From: an uncultured Prevotella sp.
Lineage (GTDB): Bacteria > Bacteroidota > Bacteroidia > Bacteroidales > Bacteroidaceae
Direction of reading: 5' to 3'
Assembly: GCA_944320105.1 (NCBI GenBank)
Contig: CALUGA010000017.1
Coordinates: forward strand, 1-49,336
DNA: 49,336 bases
Shown here: in pieces, positions 1-9,251 of the stretch
Numbering within the stretch: the stretch's first letter is position 1
How the letters are laid out: each line of letters begins with the position of its first letter
The notes under the pieces: generated by a model
The model's database searches: none
Seen by the model: the letters and a program-made list of their open reading frames with translations, nothing else
Told to the model about the DNA's origin: nothing
Program-made: the position numbers and the translations under genes

Positions 1-2
1 AG

Positions 3-62
3 GCAGATGAACTGCTTGGACTTTCCATGAACCATTATAATGTCAAGTTTGCAACGGTATAA
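3..62 (+). CDS. C-terminal end of an unrecognised protein (partial, 5' end outside window)
   Basis: An open frame enters from the left edge and encodes 19 residues (ADELLGLSMNHYNVKFATV) before a TAA stop at 60-62. The other two forward frames stop within the first 30 bases. The piece is too short to assign to a family. It could also be chance coding in an intergenic stretch, because no start is visible and the local base composition is AT-richer than the confident genes. A T-rich stretch (75-81) follows the stop but without a convincing hairpin. Confidence 0.3.
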   Translation, partial: ADELLGLSMNHYNVKFATV

Positions 63-93
63 TTAACTAGAGCCCTTTTTTAATTATCCCAGA

Positions 94-168
94 CAAAGAT
101 AATGCAAGCGAGCGGAAAGTGAGCTTGCTCACAATTTCCCGAGCGCAGCTTATTTTCTGCAAAGATAC
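94..168 (-). repeat. 75-base dispersed repeat, family B, copy 1
   Basis: On the minus strand this reads TATCTTTGCAGAAAATAAGC at one end and CGCTTGCATTATCTTTG at the other. It matches 18426-18500 (plus strand) over the same 75 bases. The centre is a hairpin, GTGAGC-AA-GCTCAC on the repeat's own strand, where the other copy has GGAAGC-AA-GCTTCC. Two base pairs therefore changed on both sides, keeping the stem. Both ends carry TATCTTTG, which matches the Bacteroidota -7 box. Confidence 0.8.
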
Positions 169-302
169 GCATTTTTTTGCTTAAACCCGGCCTCCGGGCA
201 AATTTTTCTGCATGGTGGCTTGCTTCCTTGCGCGGCCCATGGCAGGTGCGAACGATTATTACAAAGTATGGGCAGGCTGGCTGCATCTGCCGGCTCGCTT
301 TG

Positions 303-389
303 CCCGAACAGCCTGTTTTAGATAGCCGAACGGCCTGTTTCGCACTGTCAAACGGCAGGTTTTGCAAGCTCAAACGGGCTGTTTTGCAA
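303..389. repeat. Four-unit 22-base palindrome array, copy 1
   Basis: Four units repeat at exactly 22 bases, with the AACRG core starting at 307, 329, 351 and 373. Each unit approximates the palindrome GCRAAACGGCCTGTTTYGC with a 2-3 base spacer. The same layout occurs at 11521, 20634, 26218, 36543 and 48997. Confidence 0.85.
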
Positions 390-564
390 CTTGTTGAGGC
401 TCAGATGGTTGCGTAGTGATGCCCATCTTGCGAAAAAACTTTACACGCATTGTTTCCACGTGCTGCCCCTGCCGCCGTGCTTGCGGTATGCACGGAGCTG
501 CCTTTGCGCCTCGGTCGCTTTTGGTTCAAGATGGTTCAGTAATGTAAGAAAACTGGAAAATGAC

Positions 565-595
565 TTGCTTTGGTTGCCCGTTTTTCGTAATTTTG
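565..595 (+). promoter_or_regulatory. Promoter of the 716-2866 operon
   Basis: TTG at 565-567 is followed after 20 bases by TAATTTTG at 588-595, an exact match to the Bacteroidota primary sigma factor pattern. Transcription should start near 600, giving a leader of about 115 bases before the ATG at 716. Confidence 0.8.
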
Positions 596-715
596 CCCTC
601 AGCGATACCCTAATGCCGCCCACTCGGGTTGCCGCAAGGCGAGGCCATGTTTGCCGTTGGGCAGGCGGCGGAGCGAAGGCGCACAGACTTTGGTATATAT
701 AATATAAGGTAGACG

Positions 716-2866
716 ATGGATAAAGAGAAAGTTTACGGCAAGATCCGCGACATCGCCCGCGAGCTGCAAGACGCAGGCGAGACCTACACCCGGGCCGACC
801 TGGCATACGAGTTGGCCGACTGCGGCGTGGAGGGCGACGGCCCCGAGGTGGGCAGTTTGGTATGGGAGGCCTACAACCACTACGGCGGCGACAAGGCCAT
901 GGAGACCGTCTTTGTGGGCAACGACGGGCGAGAGCCAATAGTGTTTGAGAGCTATCTCGACTCGCTTATAGGCGAGGGCGACGTAGACGCGCTGCAACCG
1001 CTGCTGAAGCAGAAGCTCGACAACGCCCGCGAGCTGATTGACCAGCTCGACAGCGCGGTTGACATGCTTTTCGAGGGGCGCATTGACCCCGCTGCCCTGC
1101 GCTCGCTGGCAAGTGCCGTGGTAGGCACGAGCGGTGTGGAGGCGGTGCAGGCCGAGGCTTCCACCTTGTTCGAAGGCTATTCGCACATGGTGGGAGCATA
1201 CGACGAGGCGCGCCATGGCGTGAAGACCGTCATGGCCGACTTCGTGGCTCTGCGCTCGCAGGTGTGCGACATTTACCTTAGGTTTTCCACGCTGCTCATC
1301 GATGTGTTTGGCGACAGGATAAGGGCCGTAAGTCCGCAGCTCTTCGACTTCGATTCCGTGGAGTGGCTCGACGTACACGGCATGCTTGAGCAGGTAAGGC
1401 TCGACTACGACCGCATAGCCACCAAGTGCCAGGCCCTGATGGGCGACATACAGGACAGTTTCGCCAAGTCGCTGGAGGCATCGGGCAGCCTCTACCGCCA
1501 GGCGGGAGGCAAGCAGGCGGGCCTCATCGTGGCCGGGCTGGGCATGCTTACGCACTACATGGCCGCCGGCACAAGGACAAACGAGCTGAGGCAAGACCTC
1601 GTGGTGCTGAAGAACAGCGTGGCGCGCGACGCGGCGCAGATAAAGGGCGACATGGGGCGGCTGGCCGTGGTGTACAAAACGCTCAACGACCTCTACGTGC
1701 CTACTGCCGAAAGCTTCTGCCGCATGAGCCACAACGTGCTCCAAGGCGAGTGGGAAGGCATTGAGGCCGCCCTTTATGCCACACCCGCCGCGCAGGAGTT
1801 GAAGCAGGAGCGCGACCGAGTGCTTGCCGACTACAGGGAGGCGGAGCGCGTGATGACCGATGCCCAGCTCAACATCGACGTTTATACCGCCCGCATCGAG
1901 GCCAACAAGCAGTTGCTTGCCAGCCTTGAAGGGCAGTATGAGCAGGCCAAGGCGTCGAAGCCCAAGAAGCCGCTGATGGCCTTCGGCCCGGCGGGCAAGC
2001 GTTACAATCGCGACCTCTACGAGTGGAACAGCGTGTGCCGGCCAGTGATTTCGAGGTACGAAGACTTGCAGACCGACGTGAAGCTCGACTCCGACGAGTT
2101 GCAGGCCATGCATGACTTGCTGCGGCAGGGCAGCGAACGCCACGCCGCACTGAAGGAGGAGCTTGGCCGCCTCAACGCCCGCATGATGGAAGCCCTGCAC
2201 GCAAGCCCCGAGGTTCAGCAGGCCGTAATGCCTCATGTGGAGGACATGGTGAAGTTGCTGCGCACCGCGCGCCAGATAGCCGAGAGCAAGCTCGACGCGC
2301 AGCTGATGCGCACGGTGAGGATAGATGCCGTTGACGTGGCCTTGCCCGCCGACGTGCAGCAGGGCCTCGGCAACCTTTCCGCCACGCTGCGGCAGGCGGC
2401 CTCTGCCTCGGCAGGCTCCATGCGCAGGGCCGTGCGCTCGGCCATGGACGATGCCGGGGGCTACTTGCCTGAAGGCGACGGCGTGGAGTCAGCGGACGGC
2501 GAAGCCCCTGGCAGGGGTGCAGAGCTGGCCGGCATGGCCGACGCGGCTACCGATGCAGCCGTGGAGCAGGCCGTAAGTCTTGTGGAGTCGTGGGCCGAAC
2601 TCGAATCCATGCGCCAACGGGGGTGCATGGCGGCCAAGGCTTACGGGAGGCAGCTCGACAAGCTCCGTCGGGAGTTCCGGCAGCGCATGGCCGCCATCGA
2701 CGACAAGAGCGCGGTGCTGCGCGAGGCTATGAGGCACATCAACACTGCCGCTGACGATGAGGAACTGAAGCGGGGCTTGCTCTCGCTTGCCGATGGCGAC
2801 GCTTCGGTGTTTGGCGATGGCGGTTGGGAAGAGTTCATAAAGGGTAACAAAACAGTGGAATTATGA
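716..2866 (+). CDS. Large helical protein of unknown function
   Basis: The 716-residue product has no signal peptide and no family I recognise. Residues 1-90 resemble a small helical domain (KIRDIARELQ...RADLAYELADCGV). The rest is mostly long charged helices with coiled-coil character, for example around 370-425 (ELKQERDRVLADYREAERV) and 655-700. A short Gly/Ala-rich hydrophobic stretch near 265-285 (GLIVAGLGMLTHYMAAG) could touch a membrane. The ATG follows a canonical promoter by about 115 bases. Its last codons overlap the ATG of the DUF4112 gene, so the two are probably translationally coupled. The partner's membrane location suggests a membrane-associated scaffold or a toxin-immunity-like arrangement, but this is inference only. 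Confidence 0.9.
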   Translation: MDKEKVYGKIRDIARELQDAGETYTRADLAYELADCGVEGDGPEVGSLVWEAYNHYGGDKAMETVFVGNDGREPIVFESYLDSLIGEGDVDALQPLLKQKLDNARELIDQLDSAVDMLFEGRIDPAALRSLASAVVGTSGVEAVQAEASTLFEGYSHMVGAYDEARHGVKTVMADFVALRSQVCDIYLRFSTLLIDVFGDRIRAVSPQLFDFDSVEWLDVHGMLEQVRLDYDRIATKCQALMGDIQDSFAKSLEASGSLYRQAGGKQAGLIVAGLGMLTHYMAAGTRTNELRQDLVVLKNSVARDAAQIKGDMGRLAVVYKTLNDLYVPTAESFCRMSHNVLQGEWEGIEAALYATPAAQELKQERDRVLADYREAERVMTDAQLNIDVYTARIEANKQLLASLEGQYEQAKASKPKKPLMAFGPAGKRYNRDLYEWNSVCRPVISRYEDLQTDVKLDSDELQAMHDLLRQGSERHAALKEELGRLNARMMEALHASPEVQQAVMPHVEDMVKLLRTARQIAESKLDAQLMRTVRIDAVDVALPADVQQGLGNLSATLRQAASASAGSMRRAVRSAMDDAGGYLPEGDGVESADGEAPGRGAELAGMADAATDAAVEQAVSLVESWAELESMRQRGCMAAKAYGRQLDKLRREFRQRMAAIDDKSAVLREAMRHINTAADDEELKRGLLSLADGDASVFGDGGWEEFIKGNKTVEL

Positions 2867-3447
2867 GCGAGGTTAGACGTAACAGGCGCCGCATGGCGCA
2901 GGAAGAGCTGGGCTTCAACGACGAGCGCGAGCAGCAGGAGATTGAAATGCGCATGCAGCAGGAGCAGCAACGGCGCGACGCCAAGGAGGCCAAGAGGCTG
3001 GAGATAGAGAGTTCCGCGTCGTATGCCATGGCCATGAAGACGGCCAAGCTGATGGATAAGTGGCATCTCGACGCGCTAATCGGATTCATCCCCGGGGGCT
3101 TCGGCGACGCGCTCACGCAGATGCTTATCTTGCCTTTCATTTACTTGAGCATGTTCAAGGTGCGCTCGCTGCCGCTGACGCTGGCCGTGATATACAACTC
3201 CTTGGTAGACATTGCCATCGGACTTATCCCGTTCTGGATTGGCAACATCTGCGACTTCTTCCACCGTTCTTACCTCAAGAGCCTGCGGCAGATAGTGGGC
3301 TTCGTGGAGGACGACCGCGAGGTGATTGACGAGGTGAACCGCAACGCGGTGAAGATGGGCATCCTCATCGTGGTGTTCTGCTTCATCATATACTTGCTCG
3401 TGGCCCTGGCCATCGAGATTGTGGAGTGGATTGGCAGCTTGTTCTGA
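2863..3447 (+). CDS. DUF4112-family membrane protein
   Basis: This 194-residue protein begins with a highly charged Glu/Gln/Arg-rich helix (about 1-50). A DUF4112-like core follows: LDALIGFIPGGFGDALTQ, then hydrophobic segments at about 85-125 containing IPFWIGNICDFF. A C-terminal membrane helix lies at about 165-185 (GILIVVFCFIIYLLVALAI). The family's function is unknown. The start overlaps the previous stop by four bases (ATGA), which supports both the start and an operon. A strong hairpin terminator follows at 3475-3517. Confidence 0.85.
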   Translation: MSEVRRNRRRMAQEELGFNDEREQQEIEMRMQQEQQRRDAKEAKRLEIESSASYAMAMKTAKLMDKWHLDALIGFIPGGFGDALTQMLILPFIYLSMFKVRSLPLTLAVIYNSLVDIAIGLIPFWIGNICDFFHRSYLKSLRQIVGFVEDDREVIDEVNRNAVKMGILIVVFCFIIYLLVALAIEIVEWIGSLF

Positions 3448-3474
3448 CGAATATCAAAAGTAGTAATAAGTGGA

Positions 3475-3517
3475 AGAGCCGCATCAAGCCTGCTTGCCTG
3501 GGCTTCGATGCGGCTCT
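3475..3517. terminator. Bidirectional hairpin between DUF4112 gene and menE
   Basis: AGAGCCGCATC pairs with GATGCGGCTCT, extended by AAGCC/GGCTT with one bulge. The hairpin lies between two convergent genes and can end both transcripts. A modest T-rich stretch follows on the plus strand (TTGTTGCTTT). Confidence 0.75.
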
Positions 3518-3552
3518 TGTTGCTTTGTGTGGAGGGCGGCGCGCTGTGGCGG

Positions 3553-4530
3553 TCAGGCCGTGGCTGCGGCCAGCCTTTCGGCTTCCTTGCGGGCGGGCTT
3601 GCCCGTCTCGGTGGTGGGTATGCGGCCTACGGGCAGTATGGCGCGCGGCTGCCAGTACTTGGGCAGTGCTTGGCGGCAGGCAGCCTCGGCCTCGGCAGTG
3701 CTCCCGCCCTCTACGAGCAGCACCACAGCCTCGCCGAACTTGGCGTCCGTGCGCTTTGTTATTATGAACGGCGTGTGCAGGTGTGGGGCGAGCGCGCGCT
3801 CCACTTCTTCGGCTTGTATCTTTATCCCGCCGCTGCATATCACGTTGTCCTTGCGGCCTATGATGCAGAAGCGGCGACCGTCGGGGGCAAGGCGGGCAAT
3901 GTCGTTGGTGGTCAGCGTACCCTCGCAAACCTCGGGTGCGGCAATGGCGAGGCACCCTTCGGGCGACAGGCTTACCGTAACGCCATCGAAGGGGGTGTAC
4001 CATTCCGTTGCCCCGGGGCCGCTGAGGCGGCGCAGGGCAATGTGCGACAGCGTTTCGGTCATGCCGTATGTGCTCCATACAGCGTTGGGGAAGCTCCTCA
4101 GCTCGGCGGCCATAGACTCGTCGATTGCGCCGCCGCCGATGATGAGGTGGCGCGTTTGCCTCAGCATCTCGCGCTCGGCAGGCACTTGCAGGGAATTGAA
4201 CACCTGCGCCGGAACCATGGCGGCAAACACGGGCGCGGCCTTAAGCCCGGCCAGCGGATGGCCCGTGGGAGGCACGCTGATGAGCCGCAGCCCGCACACC
4301 TCGGCCCTCACGGCCATCATCTTGCCCGCTATGTAGTCGAGCGGCAGGCATAGCAGTGCCGTGTCGCCCTCCTTCAAGCCGAGGAAACGGCACGTGGTGC
4401 GCGCCGATGCGGCCATGCGCCGCTTTTCAACCCACATGGGCTTGGGGCTTCCAGTGGAGCCGCTGGTGTGTACGAGCACCCGGTCGGAATCGTCGCGCCA
4501 TTCTGACAGGAATTCTTCGAGGGTCGTCAT
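3553..4530 (-). CDS. menE: O-succinylbenzoate-CoA ligase (MenE)
   Basis: This AMP-forming ligase activates 2-succinylbenzoate with CoA in menaquinone synthesis. The adenylation motifs are present in order: the phosphate loop HTSGSTGSPKP near residues 22-32, STYGMTET, GRKDNVICSGGIKI, and a C-terminal lysine motif (TTETGKPARKE). At 325 residues it is short for the superfamily, but the compact form fits a MenE. I chose the ATG at 4530 because it overlaps the menC stop as ATGA; an in-frame ATG at 4545 would add five residues. It is the last gene of the men operon and is followed by the hairpin at 3475-3517. Confidence 0.93.
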   Translation of the reverse strand: MTTLEEFLSEWRDDSDRVLVHTSGSTGSPKPMWVEKRRMAASARTTCRFLGLKEGDTALLCLPLDYIAGKMMAVRAEVCGLRLISVPPTGHPLAGLKAAPVFAAMVPAQVFNSLQVPAEREMLRQTRHLIIGGGAIDESMAAELRSFPNAVWSTYGMTETLSHIALRRLSGPGATEWYTPFDGVTVSLSPEGCLAIAAPEVCEGTLTTNDIARLAPDGRRFCIIGRKDNVICSGGIKIQAEEVERALAPHLHTPFIITKRTDAKFGEAVVLLVEGGSTAEAEAACRQALPKYWQPRAILPVGRIPTTETGKPARKEAERLAAATA

Positions 4531-5564
4531 TCGGCGTTGAACCATATTGAATTGTCGCGCATTTCTATCGGCATGGGTATGTTGTCGGTGTATAGCAGGC
4601 CCGTGCCGAGGCCCTGCGCCATCGTGATGCGGTCGCCGTAGAGGCTGGCGGCGAGCTGGCTAACGGCGTTGAGGCCCACGTTGCTTTCCAGTGCGCTGGT
4701 TATCCATGAGCCTATGCCGCGCTCCTTGGCGAGCTGCACCCACTCTTCCACACCGCGCATGCCGCCGTGGAGCGATGGCTTGAGCACGATGTAGGCCGGC
4801 TTTATTATGTTGAGCATCTCGCGTTTCGTCTCGGTGTCGTTGATGCCAATAAGCTCTTCGTCGAGGGCTATGGGCAGTGGCGAGTCGCGGCAAAGCTCGG
4901 CCATGTCGCCCCAGCGGCGGGTTCGGATGGGCTGCTCGATGGAGTGTACGGCGTACTGCGACAGCAGTTCGAGCTTGTAAAGAGCCTCGTCGTAGCGGAA
5001 GGCGCAGTTGGCGTCGAGCCTAATCTGCATCACCCGGGACGAGAAACGCTCGCGGATGCGCTTCAGCAAGTCCATTTCTCCGTCGAAACCGATGGCTCCT
5101 ATCTTTAGCTTTATGCATCGGGAACCTTGCTCTATCTTCTCTTCCATGCGGCTGAGCATCTCGTTGTAGTTGCCCATCCACACCAGTCCGTTGGTCGGTA
5201 TGCCCGCCTCGCCTCGGCTGAAGGCCGTGTCGAAGAGCCTTGGCGAGCCTGCCTTCAGGTGCAGCAGGGCCGTTTCGAGGCCGAAAAGCATCGATGGGTA
5301 GTCGGCCATGGCCTCGTAGTCGATGGCTCCTTCCCGCTCGAACTTGTCGCAGAACGCCCGCAACCGCTCCTCATAATCAGGCCCGGCATCGCAGCTGAGG
5401 TCGGGCAGTGGGGCGCATTCGCCCACTCCCTTGCGCCCCGGTGCGTCGGCATCGGTAAGCTCAACGAACCACGACGTCCTCGTGGTATATACTCCGCGCG
5501 ACGTTCCGGCAGGCTGCTTGAAGTGGAACGTGCGCTTGGTGATGTTCACATTGTACTTGTTCAT
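4527..5564 (-). CDS. menC: o-Succinylbenzoate synthase (MenC)
   Basis: This enolase-superfamily enzyme dehydrates SHCHC to 2-succinylbenzoate. The barrel signatures are visible: the lysine motif CIKLKIGAIGF, metal ligands in RLDANCAF, HSIEQPI and IALDEEL, and the second lysine in IVLKPSLHGG. The start was placed at MNKYNVNITKRTF (345 residues). The open frame extends further upstream into menB in a low-complexity stretch unlike the family; a second ATG at 5582 is possible. The gene lies between menB and menE with tight spacing. Confidence 0.93.
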   Translation of the reverse strand: MNKYNVNITKRTFHFKQPAGTSRGVYTTRTSWFVELTDADAPGRKGVGECAPLPDLSCDAGPDYEERLRAFCDKFEREGAIDYEAMADYPSMLFGLETALLHLKAGSPRLFDTAFSRGEAGIPTNGLVWMGNYNEMLSRMEEKIEQGSRCIKLKIGAIGFDGEMDLLKRIRERFSSRVMQIRLDANCAFRYDEALYKLELLSQYAVHSIEQPIRTRRWGDMAELCRDSPLPIALDEELIGINDTETKREMLNIIKPAYIVLKPSLHGGMRGVEEWVQLAKERGIGSWITSALESNVGLNAVSQLAASLYGDRITMAQGLGTGLLYTDNIPMPIEMRDNSIWFNAE

Positions 5565-5586
5565 GTGGTTACTTTCGTTCATTGTG

Positions 5587-6414
5587 TCATGGCAATTTGG
5601 GGTACTTGCTGAAGTCGGGCTTGCGTTTCTCAAGGAAGGCGTGGCCTCCTTCCTGCGCCTCGTCGAGGAAATAGTAAAGCATGGTGGCGTCTCCGGCGAG
5701 TTCCTGGATGCCGGCCTGGCCATCAAGCTCGGCGTTGAGGCCCGCCTTTATCATGCGCAGCGCCAGCGGGCTGCGCTCCATCATCGTTTCGGCCCACTCC
5801 ACGCACTCGTCCTCAAGGCGGTCGAGCGGCACCACTTTGTTCACCAATCCCATGCGTTCGGCCTCTTCCGCGTTATACTGGCGGCACAAGAACCATATCT
5901 CGCGGGCCTTTTTCTGCCCCACGATGCGGGCGAGGTAGCTTGCGCCGAAGCCCGCGTCGAACGAGCCCACCTTTGGTCCCGTCTGCCCGAAGATGGCATT
6001 CTGGCTGGCGATGGTGAGGTCGCAGACGAGGTGGAGCACGTGTCCGCCGCCGATGGCATAGCCGTTCACCATGGCGATGACGGGCTTGGGCAGGCGGCGA
6101 ATCTGCATTTGCACGTCGAGGACGTTGAGCCTTGGCACACCGTCTTCGCCCACATAGCCGCCCCGTCCCTTTACGTGCATGTCGCCGCCTGAGCAGAAAG
6201 CCTTGTCGCCTGCGCCGGTGAGGATCACCACCCCGATGCGGTTGGCCTCGCGGCAGTAGGCAAAGGCTTGGCTCATCTCCCACGTGGTGCGTGGCGTAAA
6301 GGCGTTGCGGTAGCGTTCGCGGTTGATGGTTATCTTTGCTATTCCGTTATATTCCTCGAACAATATCTCCTTAAAGCTGAATCCTTCGATTGCTTTCCAT
6401 TCTCTTTTCGCCAT
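5587..6414 (-). CDS. menB: 1,4-Dihydroxy-2-naphthoyl-CoA synthase (MenB)
   Basis: This crotonase-fold enzyme closes the naphthoquinone ring of succinylbenzoyl-CoA. Its 275 residues match the usual MenB length. Seen in order are [17 protein letters not shown], the oxyanion-hole region [18 protein letters not shown], and the MenB signature [21 protein letters not shown]. The start [12 protein letters not shown] at 6414 was preferred over the longer open frame because that is where family resemblance begins. A 29-base gap separates it from menD. Confidence 0.96.
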   Translation of the reverse strand: MAKREWKAIEGFSFKEILFEEYNGIAKITINRERYRNAFTPRTTWEMSQAFAYCREANRIGVVILTGAGDKAFCSGGDMHVKGRGGYVGEDGVPRLNVLDVQMQIRRLPKPVIAMVNGYAIGGGHVLHLVCDLTIASQNAIFGQTGPKVGSFDAGFGASYLARIVGQKKAREIWFLCRQYNAEEAERMGLVNKVVPLDRLEDECVEWAETMMERSPLALRMIKAGLNAELDGQAGIQELAGDATMLYYFLDEAQEGGHAFLEKRKPDFSKYPKLP

Positions 6415-6443
6415 ATTCTGGATGTTTTTGTTGTTGTGATTCT

Positions 6444-8147
6444 TTATTTGAATTGTAATGCATTGCGTAGCCGTGCGTAGTATTCTTGCAGGGCGCACTT
6501 GTCGTCCTCGGCATCGGTGGCCACCTCCAGGAGCATCGGCCTTGCCGATTCGCGTGTGAGCAGCGTTACGATTCCGAGCTGCATTTCCTGCATATCGGTT
6601 GCTTTAATGTACCCTATGTCGTTCTGCGCGCAGATGCCCCTTGCGTCGGTGTGGTGCTGCGCGGCCACCAACGGGCCGCTGGCACGGCTCTGTTCCAGTC
6701 CGCGCAGCATATGGAAGATGCCTCCGCAGTGATTGTTGAGCAGCACGATGCGCAGGTTGCCGCGCAGCGACTGGTTCCACAGTGCGTTCTGGTCGTAGAA
6801 GAAACTGAGGTCGCCTATGATGCAGAGCACGAGTCCTTTGGCCGCAATTGAGAAGCCGGCGGCAGTAGAGAGGCTGCCTTCGATGCCGTTGACGCCGCGG
6901 TTGCACCATACGTAATGGTTGGAATATATGTTCGCCAGGCGCACTGCCGAGCTGTTGGCATAGTGTACGTGTACATCACCGGGCAGGTCGTCGAGCTGCT
7001 CCTCCAAGTATTTCACTGCGGCCATCTGCGAATATGGCGGGTCGTAGTCGGCGGCATTGCGGTCGGCGGTGGCAAGGGTCTGTTGCCAACCGGCAACGAA
7101 CGCGCCACGCCCGGCGGGCAGGTGGCCGCAGGCTTCGGCCTCATTGCAGGCTTCGGCAAGGCTTGCCAACAGTGCGGCAATGCCTCCGGGGCTGCCGCAA
7201 TCTACGGTGGCGGCGAGCCACATCGTAGGGTCGGGCAGCTTGCTTGCGTCGGCAGTGATGAAGTAAGTGGGGGCTTCGGCCTGTCGCAGGAAGTGGCGCA
7301 GCCGCTTGCTCACGAAGGTGTTGCCGACGTAGACCACGAGGTCGGGCTTCAGACTTGCATCACTGTCGGTGGCGTGGAGCACCTCATCGAAGTGAATTGC
7401 GACCCGGCAAGCCGATAGCGGCTCGCCTATTACCACTGCGTGGCGCGCCAAACTGCTTATTGTTTCGGTCTCGGCAGCGTCAGCGGCGGTTTGGCCGAAC
7501 ACCACCATCGGCCTGGCTGCGGCGGCGAAGGCCTCCTCAAGGCTTGCCAGGTGCATCTGCCCGCTGCTTGCAGGCTGCAGCTTGAATGCCCGCTCAGCGG
7601 GCAACGCCTCAGTGGTAAAGTCGAACAGCGGTTCTGAGATAGGCACGTTGATGTGGACGGGGGCAGGCTGGCGATGAGTGCAGAGGCACAAGGCTTCGTT
7701 CACGAGGCGGTTGCAGTGCCAGCGTTCGGTGGCGTTGGTCGGTTCGGGCAGCGTTACGGCCTTGCGCACGAAGCGGCCAAGGGCGTCGGCTTGCGGCAGG
7801 GTCTGGCCGTCGAGCTGGTCTATCCAAGCCTGCGGCCGGTCTGCGGAGATGGCCACGAGCGGCACGTGCAGGTAGCTGGCTTCGGCCACGGCCGGCGCAA
7901 GGTTGAGCAGAGCCGAGCCAGAGGTGACGCACACCGCCACGGGCTTGCGTGTGGCCTCGGCCATCCCAATGGCCACGAAGCCAGCCGAGCGCTCGTCGGT
8001 CACGGGTATGCAGCGTATGCGGCCGCACTCGCTCAGGTTGTGTACAATGGGCGCGTTGCGGCTGCCGGGGCATACCACGGCTGCCTCAACGCCATGCTCT
8101 ATGAGCAGGGATGTAAGTATGTTTACGTTTTCCTTTGAGCTGAACAT
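6444..8147 (-). CDS. menD: SEPHCHC synthase, thiamine diphosphate-dependent (MenD)
   Basis: MenD condenses isochorismate with 2-oxoglutarate. The 567-residue protein starts with [26 protein letters not shown] and has the pyrimidine-domain glutamate region [17 protein letters not shown]. The cofactor motif near the C-terminus reads [14 protein letters not shown]. The start lies three bases after the menF stop, which supports translational coupling. The length is normal for the family. Confidence 0.96.
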   Translation of the reverse strand: MFSSKENVNILTSLLIEHGVEAAVVCPGSRNAPIVHNLSECGRIRCIPVTDERSAGFVAIGMAEATRKPVAVCVTSGSALLNLAPAVAEASYLHVPLVAISADRPQAWIDQLDGQTLPQADALGRFVRKAVTLPEPTNATERWHCNRLVNEALCLCTHRQPAPVHINVPISEPLFDFTTEALPAERAFKLQPASSGQMHLASLEEAFAAAARPMVVFGQTAADAAETETISSLARHAVVIGEPLSACRVAIHFDEVLHATDSDASLKPDLVVYVGNTFVSKRLRHFLRQAEAPTYFITADASKLPDPTMWLAATVDCGSPGGIAALLASLAEACNEAEACGHLPAGRGAFVAGWQQTLATADRNAADYDPPYSQMAAVKYLEEQLDDLPGDVHVHYANSSAVRLANIYSNHYVWCNRGVNGIEGSLSTAAGFSIAAKGLVLCIIGDLSFFYDQNALWNQSLRGNLRIVLLNNHCGGIFHMLRGLEQSRASGPLVAAQHHTDARGICAQNDIGYIKATDMQEMQLGIVTLLTRESARPMLLEVATDAEDDKCALQEYYARLRNALQFK

Positions 8148-8150
8148 AGG

Positions 8151-9251
8151 CTAAAGTTTTTCTGCTTCGGGCTGCCCGCCGTTGCCGAGCACGAGCCTCA
8201 TTGTTTCCATCTTGGCCTCGGTCTCCGCCCACTCCTGCTCCTCGGTGCTGTCGGCGAGCAGTCCGCCTCCTGCGTAGAGGAGGCATTGGCGGCCAGATAT
8301 GCGCATACAACGCAGCGATACGTAGAGGTGAGTGTCGGCATTGGGGGCGAGCGGCCCGATGAAACCACTGTAATAACCGCGCGGCGAATGCTCGCAGGCT
8401 GTTATGAACTCCATCGTTGCGGCCTTGGGTAGTCCGCATACGGCAGGGGTGGGGTGGAGTGCGTGGAGCAATCGGCCCAAGCCGTTGGGGCGGCGGAGCG
8501 TAAAGGTGAAGTCGGTGCGCAGGTGGACGATGTTTGCCGCGCGCACAGTGCGCGCCCGGCTCCGTTCCACCTCAGCTGCGAAGGGCTTCAGCGTGGCTTC
8601 GATGTAGTCGGCCACGATGCGCTGCTCCTCGGTGTTCTTTGCGCTCCATGCTATGCCGCCGTCGGCGCACCCGCCGGGCGAGGGTGGGTCGTCGAAGCCC
8701 AGTGCCGCGCCTTCGAGCCTCATTGTTCCGGCCAGGGCCACCGTGCGCCACGAGCCGCCGGAGCCTTCGAGCAGCGTCTCGGGCGTGGCCGTGAGCCACG
8801 TGCCGCTCCGTTCGGTGTTGACAAGCGACACGAACATCCTTGGGTAGAGGCGGCAGGCGCGCAAGAACAGTTGCTCTGCGGCCACCTCGCGCGCCATGAG
8901 TTCGGCGGCGCGGCGCGCCAGCACCACCTTGGCAAACGACCCGTCGGTCAGCTTAGCGTGGCAGGTGGCGAAGTCGGCAGCGTAGAGCCTGCGCTCTTCG
9001 GCCAGCTCGCCGGCAGGGCGCGCGGTGCGGCCCGCCATGCTGTCTTCATGTCGCAGGGGCAACGTAAGGATGCGGTCGGGGTGCAGGAGCAGCAGCGGCT
9101 CGCTGTCGGTTATGCGGAACGGGGCTACCACAAAGCCGCTCTTCCCGTCGAGCAGGCGCAGGTCGTGCAGCTCCTCGGGCTGCCCTGATGATTGCTCCGT
9201 TATCGTGTAGCTGTCGGCATACGGCAGCTTGAACATGGCCAATGCGCTCAT
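8151..9251 (-). CDS. menF: Isochorismate synthase (MenF/EntC type)
   Basis: This chorismate-binding enzyme isomerises chorismate to isochorismate, the entry step of the men pathway. The C-terminal catalytic domain shows KVVLARRAA, TPETLLEGSGG, the AWSAKNTEEQRIV helix, the GLPKAATMEFI region, and GYYSGFIGPL. At 366 residues it is shorter than E. coli MenF because the N-terminal part is reduced. Its ATG overlaps the thioesterase stop (ATGA). The operon context favours menaquinone over siderophore synthesis. Confidence 0.93.
   Translation of the reverse strand: MSALAMFKLPYADSYTITEQSSGQPEELHDLRLLDGKSGFVVAPFRITDSEPLLLLHPDRILTLPLRHEDSMAGRTARPAGELAEERRLYAADFATCHAKLTDGSFAKVVLARRAAELMAREVAAEQLFLRACRLYPRMFVSLVNTERSGTWLTATPETLLEGSGGSWRTVALAGTMRLEGAALGFDDPPSPGGCADGGIAWSAKNTEEQRIVADYIEATLKPFAAEVERSRARTVRAANIVHLRTDFTFTLRRPNGLGRLLHALHPTPAVCGLPKAATMEFITACEHSPRGYYSGFIGPLAPNADTHLYVSLRCMRISGRQCLLYAGGGLLADSTEEQEWAETEAKMETMRLVLGNGGQPEAEKL

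Larger units (their letters stand above)
63..715. other. Long intergenic region with two repeats and a promoter
   Basis: This 650-base stretch holds no convincing gene. It contains a 75-base dispersed repeat (94-168), a four-unit palindrome array (303-389) and a canonical promoter (565-595). Short open frames across 80-702 are low-complexity products of the repeats and of GC-rich antisense frames; they lack family resemblance and conserved-looking starts. Confidence 0.6.

Noticed and set aside
599-2236. Long minus-strand open frames opposite the first gene and elsewhere (for example 12060-12968, 20861-22621, 24444-25937, 46499-47998)
   Set aside because: GC-rich coding DNA gives long antisense frames. 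These are rich in His, Arg, Ala and Val, lack families, and oppose well-supported genes.
5565-5726. Longer menC start at 5726
   Set aside because: The added residues come from the menB coding region read in another frame and do not resemble MenC.
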